Below the pieces are notes generated by a model that was not told the origin of the DNA, did no database searches, and saw only the letters and a program-made list of their open reading frames with translations. From positions 1 through 64,000 of the forward strand of contig NZ_JAGSYA010000003.1 in the NCBI RefSeq assembly GCF_025685395.1: a DNA stretch of 64,000 nucleotides. The letters run 5' to 3'. Below, in pieces: positions 28,078-35,175 of this stretch. Made by a program: the position numbers and the translations under genes. Numbering within the stretch: position 1 is the first letter of the stretch; each line of letters begins with the position of its first letter. The DNA comes from Terriglobus tenax (GTDB taxonomy: Bacteria; Acidobacteriota; Terriglobia; Terriglobales; Acidobacteriaceae).

Positions 28078-28589
28078 GGAACTGATTGTATGGATTTGTG
28101 CTGCAGGGAATCGAGGAGCGCCTGCAACTGTTCCGGAGCCAGGTTAGGCAGCGGCTTGTCGAAGTACGCTTCCGACGCGGCGGCAAAACCGATGATGTCC
28201 TTGTCCGGAGTGGGGCCGGTGTGCAGCGGGCCAAAATCGGCGTGGTTCAGGTAGATCTGCAACTGTTCGTCGCTGCTCAGCCGGTGGTCCAGGGCGGAGG
28301 CAAAGACCCTGCGCTGCAGGTCGCGAAAGGCATTCGGTTTGTAGGGGCCGGGATAGAAGAACAGTGCCTCCGCGACAGCCTCCGGCAGCGGCCTGGCATT
28401 GCGGATCTGGGCCAGCTCCGCCTCGGGCAACTGCAGCAGGCGCATCTTTGGTGCACTGCGCGACAGCTCGCGGTTGTAGGCTTCCGTCACCACGGCCGGG
28501 GTGGAATAGTACGCCCACACCCACAGTCCGGCCAGCAACACGCACGGAATCAGCAGGATCAACAGCGCCGTAGAGAGAATGGTCTTCAT
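28074..28589 (-). CDS. Small membrane-anchored protein resembling part of GT51 transglycosylase
   Basis: 171 residues from MKTILSTAL; one N-terminal helix (about residues 4-27). The C-terminal part, LQIYLNHADFGPLHTGPTPDKDIIGFAAASEAYFDKPLPNLAPEQLQALL, breaks down as YLN...G, GF-AAA-EAYF-KPL and L-EQ-ALL, which matches the end of the peptidoglycan glycosyltransferase (GT51) domain. The catalytic EDxxFxxHxG segment and the second catalytic Glu are not evident. It is either a degenerate transglycosylase with another role, or a binding module. The stop overlaps the flavin reductase start by 4 nt. Confidence 0.6.
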   Translation of the reverse strand: MKTILSTALLILLIPCVLLAGLWVWAYYSTPAVVTEAYNRELSRSAPKMRLLQLPEAELAQIRNARPLPEAVAEALFFYPGPYKPNAFRDLQRRVFASALDHRLSSDEQLQIYLNHADFGPLHTGPTPDKDIIGFAAASEAYFDKPLPNLAPEQLQALLDSLQHKSIQSVP

Positions 28590-28631
28590 GGTGCGAGTGT
28601 AACCCCATGTGGCGACCGGAAAACCGCCACA

Positions 28632-28675
28632 GCAATGCAGAAGGGGCATCCCGCAGGACGCCCCTTCTGCATTGC
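28632..28675 (-). terminator. Hairpin after the response regulator gene
   Basis: A 16-bp perfect stem GCAATGCAGAAGGGGC / GCCCCTTCTGCATTGC with a 12-nt loop, 14 nt after the stop at 28689. No T-run directly follows on the minus strand (a TTTT comes about 8 nt later), so strength as an intrinsic terminator is uncertain. Confidence 0.6.
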
Positions 28676-28688
28676 CTCGCGTGCTGCC

Positions 28689-29435
28689 TTACTTCTTGGC
28701 AGCCTTTTTGACGATCTTGGTCGCGGCTTTTTTCGGAGCGGTCTTCTTCACGGCCTTCACCGCGGGCTTTGCAGCCTTTGCGGCCTTGGCAGGCTTCGTG
28801 GCCTTGACCGCCTTCACTGCCTTCACCGGCTTCACGGCAGCCTTCTTCGCTACGGCCTTCTTGGCAACCGGCTTTGCGGCAGGCTTTACAGTCTTGCTCA
28901 CGGTCTTTGCGGCGGGCTTTGCAGCCTTCTTCTCAACCTTGGCAACCACAGGCTTGGCAGCAACAGACTTCACGGCCTTGACGGCCTTCTTTACGGACTT
29001 GGTAACAGCAGCTTTCTTCACTACGTTCTTCGCTTCTTTCTTTTGGGTAGATTCAGTTGCGCCAGTACGGGACTGGTGCTTCTGGAAAAGTGTTTCAATC
29101 TGCTCCAGCAGAATACGGGTGTGCATCGGCTTCACCAGCATCTGGTCGGCGCCCATCTCCTGCCAGTCATCGTCGGCAACGGGAAAGGCGGTGAGAAGGG
29201 CAATGGCGGGAGCATTCGGCAGGGACCGGGCAAAGCCGACAACATCGCGACCGGCCTCTTCGTGCTCCATGCGCATATCGGTAATGACCATGTCATACAC
29301 CTTGGAGCGAAGCTTCTGGCGGCCGTCCAGGCCGGAGGTGGCGGTATCAACGTCGAAGCCGGAGATCTCCAGAACGGCCTTCAGGGTCAGAAGGACAGCA
29401 ATTTCGTCGTCAACAAGCAGAATACGGCGTTTCAT
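28689..29435 (-). CDS. Response regulator with histone H1-like lysine-rich C-terminal tail
   Basis: 248 residues. Residues 1-120 are a receiver domain: MKRRILLVDDE (Asp9/Asp10), phospho-acceptor Asp53 in ITDMRM, Thr82 and Lys102. From about residue 128 the chain is almost only Lys, Ala, Val, Pro and Thr, with about 41 lysines and two glutamates in 120 residues, in AAKPAAK, KAVKAVK and KPVAKK-like repeats. That is the composition of bacterial histone H1-like proteins, which bind DNA without specificity. No DNA-binding HTH is present and no histidine kinase is nearby. AAGGAG is 10 nt before the ATG. The fusion is certain from the sequence; nucleoid or RNA binding is inferred. Confidence 0.9.
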   Translation of the reverse strand: MKRRILLVDDEIAVLLTLKAVLEISGFDVDTATSGLDGRQKLRSKVYDMVITDMRMEHEEAGRDVVGFARSLPNAPAIALLTAFPVADDDWQEMGADQMLVKPMHTRILLEQIETLFQKHQSRTGATESTQKKEAKNVVKKAAVTKSVKKAVKAVKSVAAKPVVAKVEKKAAKPAAKTVSKTVKPAAKPVAKKAVAKKAAVKPVKAVKAVKATKPAKAAKAAKPAVKAVKKTAPKKAATKIVKKAAKK

Positions 29436-29736
29436 TCAGGCAGAACTCCTTGCAGTTCCCAGCACACGGTGGGGGCAGACATCATTGCAACATAAAACAT
29501 TGTTCCGTTGGGAGATGGATGCGCACCGATGCCCGGATGGTTGGATAATAGAGACAGGGTTGATCCGGAGCCGCGCTCCGGGCCGCGGTTCCGATCCGGA
29601 AGACCGATTCCACTGTCTCCCCCACGAAACCAGCCAACGATTCCACGAAATTGCTATACTTTCGTCTGCATCCCGCGCCTTTCGACAGGGGAAGCGCGTC
29701 AAATTTCTAGAACCATAATTTTCCCGGAGGCTTCTT
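29436..29736. other. 301-nt divergent region between the response regulator and infC
   Basis: No ORF supported. It carries the response-regulator ribosome site (AAGGAG on minus near 29446-29451), a TATACT -10-like box for infC at 29655-29660 without a clear -35, and the infC leader. A GC-rich imperfect inverted repeat (GGAGCCGCGCTCCGG / CCGCGGTTCCG) lies near 29566-29594. Confidence 0.4.
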
Positions 29737-29739
29737 ATT
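29726..29739 (+). promoter_or_regulatory. Shine-Dalgarno and AUU start of infC
   Basis: GGAGG (29726-29730), a 6-nt spacer, then ATT (29737-29739). The AUU start codon is known in enterobacterial infC, where IF-3 itself discriminates against it and so limits its own synthesis. No AUG, GUG or UUG in frame has a comparable ribosome site. Confidence 0.85.
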
Positions 29740-30351
29740 CCACCACCGTTCAACGACAAGCGATCGCAAAAGAGTTTCATCCGTACCAACGAACGTATTC
29801 GCGCGCGGGAAGTGCGCGTCATTGATGAGCATGGCGAACAGATTGGCGTCATGGCGCCGTTTGATGCGCTGAAGATCGCACGCGAGCGCGGACTCGACCT
29901 GGTGGAGATCTCTCCCAACGCCGTTCCTCCCGTCTGCCGTATCCAGGACTATGGAAAGTTCCTGTACGAAAAGGACAAGAGCGATCGCGCTGCGAAAAAG
30001 AAGCAGAAGGTCATCACCATCAAGGAAGTCAAGTTCTCCGTCACGGTAGACGAGCACGACTACCAGACAAAGAAGAACCAGGCTGTCCGCTTCCTGCAGG
30101 AAGGCGACAAGGTCAAGGCATCGCTCCGCTTTAAGGGCCGCCAGATGGCCCACCGCGACCTCGGCTACAAGATCATCAACCGCCTGATCCAGGACATGGG
30201 AGACAACGGCACGGTTGAGTTCATGCCGCGCATGGAAGGCACCACGCTGCACGCCATCCTGGCCCCCAGCAAGAAGGCTGAGCCAAAGAAGCCGGCAGCT
30301 CCCAAGCCGGACGTCCCGGCCGCCGAGCCAACCCCGGTGCCGCAGGCATAA
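29737..30351 (+). CDS. infC: Translation initiation factor IF-3 (AUU start)
   Basis: 204 residues starting at the AUU codon: (M)PPPFNDKRSQKSFIRTNERIR then VRVIDEHGEQIGVMAPFDAL. IF-3 keeps ribosomal subunits apart and checks the initiator tRNA. The N-domain (VEISPNAVPPVCRIQDYGKFLYE) and C-domain (VTVDEHDYQTKKNQAVRFLQEGDKVKASLRFKGRQMAH) are complete. A Pro/Ala/Lys tail of about 25 residues is added. The usual followers rpmI and rplT are absent; a terminator lies 20 nt after the stop. Confidence 0.96.
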   Translation: MPPPFNDKRSQKSFIRTNERIRAREVRVIDEHGEQIGVMAPFDALKIARERGLDLVEISPNAVPPVCRIQDYGKFLYEKDKSDRAAKKKQKVITIKEVKFSVTVDEHDYQTKKNQAVRFLQEGDKVKASLRFKGRQMAHRDLGYKIINRLIQDMGDNGTVEFMPRMEGTTLHAILAPSKKAEPKKPAAPKPDVPAAEPTPVPQA

Positions 30352-30370
30352 TCCTGTTCCAACGTTTGTC

Positions 30371-30398
30371 ATAAGGGCTCCCTCGCGGAGCCCTTATT
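30371..30398. terminator. Terminator shared by infC and the convergent cytochrome gene
   Basis: Perfect 11-bp stem ATAAGGGCTCC / GGAGCCCTTAT with a 5-nt loop. The stop codon of the convergent gene (30394-30396) is inside the stem. Confidence 0.8.
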
Positions 30399-30807
30399 CG
30401 TTGGCGCCTTCCTTCACCCACCGCTCCAGGTCGCGAATCTCCTGTTCCGGCAGCTTGCCGCGGCGGTTGGGCATGGGCATTGGGTCGTCCTTCGGCCCTT
30501 CATGGCGCACCAGCTGGATCAGCAGGCTCTTTTCCGGGTCGCCCGGAACCAGCGCCGTACCGTGTTTTCCGCCCTTCAGCATGTAGGCGCGGCTGTCCAC
30601 GCGCAGGCCGCTCTCGCGGTTAAGTCCGGCATGGCAGCGGTAGCAGCGGGCCTGCAGAATCGGCTGGACGCGATCCACATACAGGTTGCCGGTGGACCTG
30701 TAGGTCACATCCTCGGGAGTCATCGGCTTCTCGCAGCCGGCCAGAAGTGCGGCAAAGGACAGCAGGGCTCCGCCCCAAAGCAGTGCAGGTCGCATGGTCC
30801 TCTTCAT
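30394..30807 (-). CDS. Cytochrome c-like (PSCyt1-type) lipoprotein
   Basis: 137 residues (start at MKRTMRPAL; MRPAL is an alternative). LLAGCEKP is a lipobox. The region VQPILQARCYRCHAGLNRESGLRVDSR holds a CxxCH haem c site, and PMPMPNRRGKLPEQEIRDLERWV supplies a likely Met ligand; this pattern is that of planctomycete-type cytochrome c domains. Attachment to a membrane facing the periplasm is expected. The electron partner is unknown. The gene converges with infC. Confidence 0.88.
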   Translation of the reverse strand: MKRTMRPALLWGGALLSFAALLAGCEKPMTPEDVTYRSTGNLYVDRVQPILQARCYRCHAGLNRESGLRVDSRAYMLKGGKHGTALVPGDPEKSLLIQLVRHEGPKDDPMPMPNRRGKLPEQEIRDLERWVKEGANE

Positions 30808-30989
30808 GGTAGCGGATGGCCGTCACCCTCCATCCATGCACCAGGAACAGTGCAACCATGGCGCGCGGTGCGCTTTACTCAATGTTTACTCATCCCTACA
30901 CAGAATCCCGTTGGTTACTTTTGCGACAAAGCCTACCGGCGTAGCCTTGGAATTGCTCTGGCCTTTGACGCGGCCTCCTGGTTTTACTT

Positions 30990-32426
30990 ATGCGTCGCCT
31001 TGGATTCACGCTTCTGCTCGTCGCTCTTGCCACCGGCCCAACCCAGGCCATGCAAGCGAAGAAGCCTGTGAAAAAATCCGCCGCCGGACAGCCTGCGGTA
31101 CGCAAGGCCACCCGTCCGCCTGCATCCACCAGCAGGAAACCGGCTCCAGCTCTCGCGGCAACCGCGAAGCGGAGCGGCCGTTCCGCTGTGGACGACGCAG
31201 GCAACCGCGCGGCTGAATCAGCCGCGTCCGAGCGTGTCCATGCCTGGATGCGCGACCACCACGAGGTCATCGCCGACGACGCGCCGGTCGCAAAGCCTGT
31301 TCGCAAGCCCGCGGCGGCTACCGGAACGTCGACAGCCGCCAAGGCATCCTCCACAAAAGATGACGCCCAGAAGGCGACCACCGAGGACTTCCTGAAGGCC
31401 GCCGAACAGCGCAGGTCCCTGGAAGAGAAGCAGCCGCAGGAGACCGGGGACACGCCCGCTCCGGCTGACGATGTCAGGCCGTCGCCAAAGTCCGAAGCCG
31501 CACCTCCACAGCCTGCACCAGGCAAGGCTGTCGTAGCAGAAGACAAGCCGGCACCGCAGCCGGCCGCTCCGGCAAAGTCGAAGCTGAACCTCGCCCGGCC
31601 TGAACCGCCCAAGCCTTCTACCCAGAGGACAGAGCCCGCAAAAATTGTTACCGCCGCGGCACCCCCAACGGCTGCTCCCACCGCCAAACCCGCGATTGAA
31701 GAGAAGGCTGCCTCGGAGCTGCCCGCGCCCCCGGTGCTTGCCGTCAAGCGCACTGAGCTGGTGGAAGAAGACGAGACGATTGGCAGCGGCAAGCTGCCCC
31801 AGCCCAGGCTCACCTTCCGCCGCGGACGCCTGGTTGTGCCCGCTCCGCTGCTTGGCTCCCACGCCATCCTCGTCCGGCAGAACGTCGTAGCCGACCGCTA
31901 TGGTCTGGAGCGTGTGCAGGACGATAACGACCTGGAGCGCATGCGCAAATCCAAAGACCTGATCGCGTTGCCGGACACGAAGATGATGCAGGTCGACGAC
32001 CGCCTGGCCGTGAATCGCCGCTATGCCCGCCCATGGGCCGTCAAGTTCCTCAATGACCTGGGCCGTGCGCACTATGACCACTTCCACGGCGCTCTTCAGG
32101 TCAACTCCGCCGTACGTACCGTCGAGTTTCAGCACCGCCTGATCCGCACCAACGGCAATGCTGCACCGGCGGAAGGCGACACCGCCTCGCCGCACCTGAC
32201 CGGTCAGGCCGTTGACATCGCCAAGCATGGCCTCTCCATGACGGAGATTGCATGGCTGCGCGCCTATCTGCTGCCGCTGGTGCAGGAGGGCAAGATCGAC
32301 GTGGAAGAAGAGTTCCAGCAGGCCTGCTTCCACATCAGCATCTACAAAAACTACATGCCGGAACCGAAGACCAAGGCAAAGCCGAAGTCCCGCGTCCCCA
32401 AGGCGCTCGCAACCGCGGTTCCGTAA
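30990..32426 (+). CDS. DUF5715 exported protein with M15-like metal site
   Basis: 478 residues; signal peptide ends near PTQAMQ. Residues about 20-270 are low-complexity Pro/Ala/Lys/Glu and probably disordered. The C-terminal domain contains VNSAVRTVEFQ, SPHLTGQAVDIAK (SxHxxGxAxD, two zinc ligands of the M15/VanY type) and CFHISIYKNYM (third His). Enzymes of that fold are D-Ala-D-Ala or LD/DL peptidases of the cell wall. The usual catalytic Glu-x-x-His spacing is not clear, so activity is uncertain. Confidence 0.82.
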   Translation: MRRLGFTLLLVALATGPTQAMQAKKPVKKSAAGQPAVRKATRPPASTSRKPAPALAATAKRSGRSAVDDAGNRAAESAASERVHAWMRDHHEVIADDAPVAKPVRKPAAATGTSTAAKASSTKDDAQKATTEDFLKAAEQRRSLEEKQPQETGDTPAPADDVRPSPKSEAAPPQPAPGKAVVAEDKPAPQPAAPAKSKLNLARPEPPKPSTQRTEPAKIVTAAAPPTAAPTAKPAIEEKAASELPAPPVLAVKRTELVEEDETIGSGKLPQPRLTFRRGRLVVPAPLLGSHAILVRQNVVADRYGLERVQDDNDLERMRKSKDLIALPDTKMMQVDDRLAVNRRYARPWAVKFLNDLGRAHYDHFHGALQVNSAVRTVEFQHRLIRTNGNAAPAEGDTASPHLTGQAVDIAKHGLSMTEIAWLRAYLLPLVQEGKIDVEEEFQQACFHISIYKNYMPEPKTKAKPKSRVPKALATAVP

Positions 32427-32460
32427 GAGGCAAGCCAGCTAACCCGGCTTTTATTCCCGC

Positions 32461-32500
32461 TTTGTCATCCCGACCAACCCGGGTTGCGAGAGTGGGTTCT
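32461..32500 (+). repeat. Family A intergenic repeat, copy 11 (degenerate)
   Basis: TTTGTCATCCCGACC-AACCCGGGTT-GCGAGAGTGGG. It keeps the GTCATCC entry, and an AACCCGGGTT palindrome forms the centre. Confidence 0.45.
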
Positions 32501-32517
32501 GTTTCACAACCGCAACG

Positions 32518-32949
32518 CTACCCAATCTCCTGCAGATCCGGCGCCACCCACGCCCGCCGCGCCTCGACTGACTTCACCACATCGAAGCTGTAATACCGTG
32601 TCAGAATCTCGCGTTGCGGCGCGTACTGCGACACGGCATGGTTGGCAAACTGCGCACGTTCCGGGTGCGGATGTCTCTTCAGCTCCGCGGCCAGCAGCAG
32701 AATCCAGAAGACGGTGATGGTCTCGTGGTATCCGCTGGTCTCGGTATTCTTTCCTCCCACCGCTTCGTTGTACGCGCGGATGCGCTGCCGCATCTGCGTA
32801 AGTGCCTCATCGGCGCCCAGCGCGTGAACGTACCACGCGCCGCCAAGGATATGCGCGCCGTGTGTCCACCGCTCCTTAGGCAGGGTTCCGGCCTCGAAGG
32901 CGGCAATAAAAGCTTCCATCTCCTCGTGCGTGGATGGCAGTGTGTGCAT
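32518..32949 (-). CDS. Conserved hypothetical protein
   Basis: 143 residues, no signal or membrane segment. Aromatic and histidine-containing motifs are RWTHGAHILGGAWYVHALG and TSGYHETITVFW, which look conserved (paired histidines with a Glu could bind metal), but I know no function for this family. No neighbour in the same direction, so no operon context. Confidence 0.72.
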   Translation of the reverse strand: MHTLPSTHEEMEAFIAAFEAGTLPKERWTHGAHILGGAWYVHALGADEALTQMRQRIRAYNEAVGGKNTETSGYHETITVFWILLLAAELKRHPHPERAQFANHAVSQYAPQREILTRYYSFDVVKSVEARRAWVAPDLQEIG

Positions 32950-33006
32950 GGCTTTATCCTCTCACTGCCGCAAGCGTGCCACGCCCGCACACCCCTTCTT
33001 TTCGTC

Positions 33007-33096
33007 GTGTCATTCCGACCGCAGCCAAGCGGAGTGGAAAGAGCTGCATTTCTCGCGCTTGCCTTTCTTGTCTCTCGTCATCCTGCAGCATCTCCT
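33007..33096 (+). repeat. Two tandem family A repeats (copies 12-13)
   Basis: The first unit (33007-33050) reads GTCATTCCGACCGCAGCCAAGCGGAGTGGAAAGAGCTGC (TTCC/GGAA and CCG/CGG pairings). The second (33071-33096) reads CTCGTCATCCTGCAGC. They are joined by the linker TTTCTCGCGCTTGCCTTTCTTG. Confidence 0.55.
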
Positions 33097-33168
33097 TCTA
33101 AAACAACCACCACCCTGGGTAGGAAGTCACGCCCCGTACCGCCCGCCTCACCCTGTACTCTGGTTGCA

Positions 33169-34233
33169 ATGGAACCAGTCACACACTTCATGACGGGCGC
33201 GGTGCTTAGCCGCGCGGGGTTCAACCGCAAAGCCGCATACTCCACGCTGGCCATGGCGCTGGCCGCCGAGATGCCGGACATCGATTACATCTACCGCCTT
33301 GGCGGACCATTGTCCTGGTTCCAGTACCATCGCGGCTGGACGCACAGCTTCTGGTCGCTTCCGCTGCAGGCGGCTGTGCTTGTAGGGTTGATCAGCCTGC
33401 TGCATCGCTGGCGCGTTTCACGCGGCAAGACAACGGTTGCGCCGGTACGCTGGGGATGGCTCTTCGCGCTCTCCTGGATCGCTCTGCTCTCCCACCTGCT
33501 GCTCGACTACACCAACAACTACGGCATCCGCCCCTTCGCCCCATGGAACCCGCGCTGGTATGACGCTTCCATCGTCTTCATCGCCGAGCCGCTGCTGTGG
33601 CTTCTCCTCGCCGGAGCCCTGGCACTGCCCTTCATCTTTGGCCTGGTGGCCAGTGAGGTCGGTGCGCACCGCACAAAGTTCCGTGGACGCGGTCTGGCCA
33701 TTACCGCGCTCGTGCTGATCGTGCTGTTGTGGCTGGTGCGCGGCTTCGAGCACGGCAAGGCCATGCGCCTGGCCGAGGCTAATGAGATCTCCGGCGAACC
33801 CGTCCTTCGCGTTGCCGCCGACCCCTACCCCATCAACCCCTTCAAATGGCAGGTCATTGTCGAGACGCCGAAGTACTTCCGGCTGGGCGTGGTCGACAAC
33901 CTGCGCGAAGAGATGGTCAGCGACCCCAGCAACGACGTCATCCACAAGCCACCTACAACGCTGGCCACGCTCGCGGCCAAACGCTCCTGGCTGGGTGAGG
34001 TCTATCTGGACTGGTCACGCTGGCCGGTGGTGACGGAACAGTCGCGCGATGCCGCCGCGGCCGCCCCCGGTGACGACGAAACGCAGGTGATCTTTGATGA
34101 CCTGCGTTTCAAGTACAGCCCCGAGTTTCTTGGCGGCCGCATGAAGACCCCGCTGCGCGGCATGGTTACCGTAAATGCCGACCACAAAGTGGTGGAGATG
34201 GAGATCGACGGCAGCCCGCAGACGTCGAAGTAA
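33169..34233 (+). CDS. Membrane-bound metal-dependent hydrolase, YbcI/DUF457-like
   Basis: 354 residues from MEPVTHFMTGAVLSRAGF. Conserved His and Asp motifs are THFMTGA, AAEMPDIDYI, HRGWTHSFW and SHLLLDYTNNYG, as in the YbcI family (metal site predicted). Four or five membrane helices lie between residues 10 and 195; the C-terminal 150 residues are soluble. Its function is unproven, and the ORF extends upstream, but the ATG at 33169 fits the family start. It is 20 nt upstream of the MBL-fold gene. Confidence 0.87.
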   Translation: MEPVTHFMTGAVLSRAGFNRKAAYSTLAMALAAEMPDIDYIYRLGGPLSWFQYHRGWTHSFWSLPLQAAVLVGLISLLHRWRVSRGKTTVAPVRWGWLFALSWIALLSHLLLDYTNNYGIRPFAPWNPRWYDASIVFIAEPLLWLLLAGALALPFIFGLVASEVGAHRTKFRGRGLAITALVLIVLLWLVRGFEHGKAMRLAEANEISGEPVLRVAADPYPINPFKWQVIVETPKYFRLGVVDNLREEMVSDPSNDVIHKPPTTLATLAAKRSWLGEVYLDWSRWPVVTEQSRDAAAAAPGDDETQVIFDDLRFKYSPEFLGGRMKTPLRGMVTVNADHKVVEMEIDGSPQTSK

Positions 34234-34253
34234 CGGGAAGGATAGTTGCAAGC

Positions 34254-35114
34254 ATGAGTGACCTGATTCGCGCCGAGCGCACCCTCGGAGACTTTCGCCT
34301 GACCGTCTGTACCGACGGCACAGCCTTGTTCGATGGCGGAGCCATGTTCGGCGTGGTGCCCAAAACTCTGTGGTCCAGGAAGGTGCAGGCCGATGAGCAG
34401 AACCGCATCGCCATCGGCTTGAACTGCCTGCTGGTGCGCACCGGCCGCCACAACGTGCTGATTGAAACCGGCTTCGGCAACAAGCTCACATCCAAACAGC
34501 GCGAAATCTACGGCGCGCAGCAATTGCTGCCGAAGTCATTGGCCGCCGCCGGAATCTCTCCGGAAGAGATTGACATTGTCATCAACAGCCACCTGCACTG
34601 GGACCACTGCGGCTGGAACATGACCGGGCACCCCGACGGCAGTGTGACCCCCACCTTTCCCAACGCACGCTACTTCGCCCATCGCGGAGAGGTGCTGCAC
34701 GGCCATCAGCAGCACCTGCGCGATGCCGTCAGCTATGTGTCCGACAACTACGACCCACTCATCAAGGCCGGGCAGATGACGCTGATCGATAAGGAACGCA
34801 TGGCGGTGCCGGAGATATGCGGCGGTATCTGGGTGGAACTCTACCCCGGCCACACCGCGCAGACCATGGCCATCCACATCGAAAGCAAGGGCGAGCACGC
34901 CGTCTTTATCAGCGACCTGATCCCCACGCGTCACCACCTGGACGTCACCTGGGCCATGGGTTTCGATCTCGACCCCATTCGTACCATCGACGAGCGCAAA
35001 CGCTACTTCGCGCAGGCTCTGCCCAACCACTGGCTCACCATCTTTCCGCACGACCACGAACTGCCGATGACCTACTTGAAGCAGGACGAACGAGGCCGCG
35101 TCGTCCCGGAGTAA
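34254..35114 (+). CDS. MBL-fold metallo-hydrolase
   Basis: 286 residues. Two-metal site motifs are INSHLHWDHCGW, YPGHTAQT, FISDLIPTRHH and FPHDHE, similar to AHL-lactonase/quorum-quenching and beta-lactamase-like hydrolases. The substrate is unknown; no signal peptide, so it is cytosolic. AAGGAT is seen upstream of the ATG. Likely co-transcribed with the YbcI-like gene. Confidence 0.92.
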   Translation: MSDLIRAERTLGDFRLTVCTDGTALFDGGAMFGVVPKTLWSRKVQADEQNRIAIGLNCLLVRTGRHNVLIETGFGNKLTSKQREIYGAQQLLPKSLAAAGISPEEIDIVINSHLHWDHCGWNMTGHPDGSVTPTFPNARYFAHRGEVLHGHQQHLRDAVSYVSDNYDPLIKAGQMTLIDKERMAVPEICGGIWVELYPGHTAQTMAIHIESKGEHAVFISDLIPTRHHLDVTWAMGFDLDPIRTIDERKRYFAQALPNHWLTIFPHDHELPMTYLKQDERGRVVPE

Positions 35115-35118
35115 CAAC

Positions 35119-35152
35119 AAGAACGGGGAGCGCCGAAGCGCTCCCCGTTCTT
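35119..35152. terminator. Bidirectional terminator between MBL gene and TonB-dependent receptor
   Basis: Perfect 14-bp stem AAGAACGGGGAGCG / CGCTCCCCGTTCTT with a 6-nt loop, between the convergent stops at 35114 and 35176. Confidence 0.85.
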
Positions 35153-35175
35153 CAGCCTGAACCTCAGGCCAGGGG

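Noticed and set aside
28086-29718. Long plus-strand ORFs of 469 and 369 codons opposite the response regulator
   Set aside because: They mirror the lysine/alanine repeats of the real gene; low complexity keeps other frames open.
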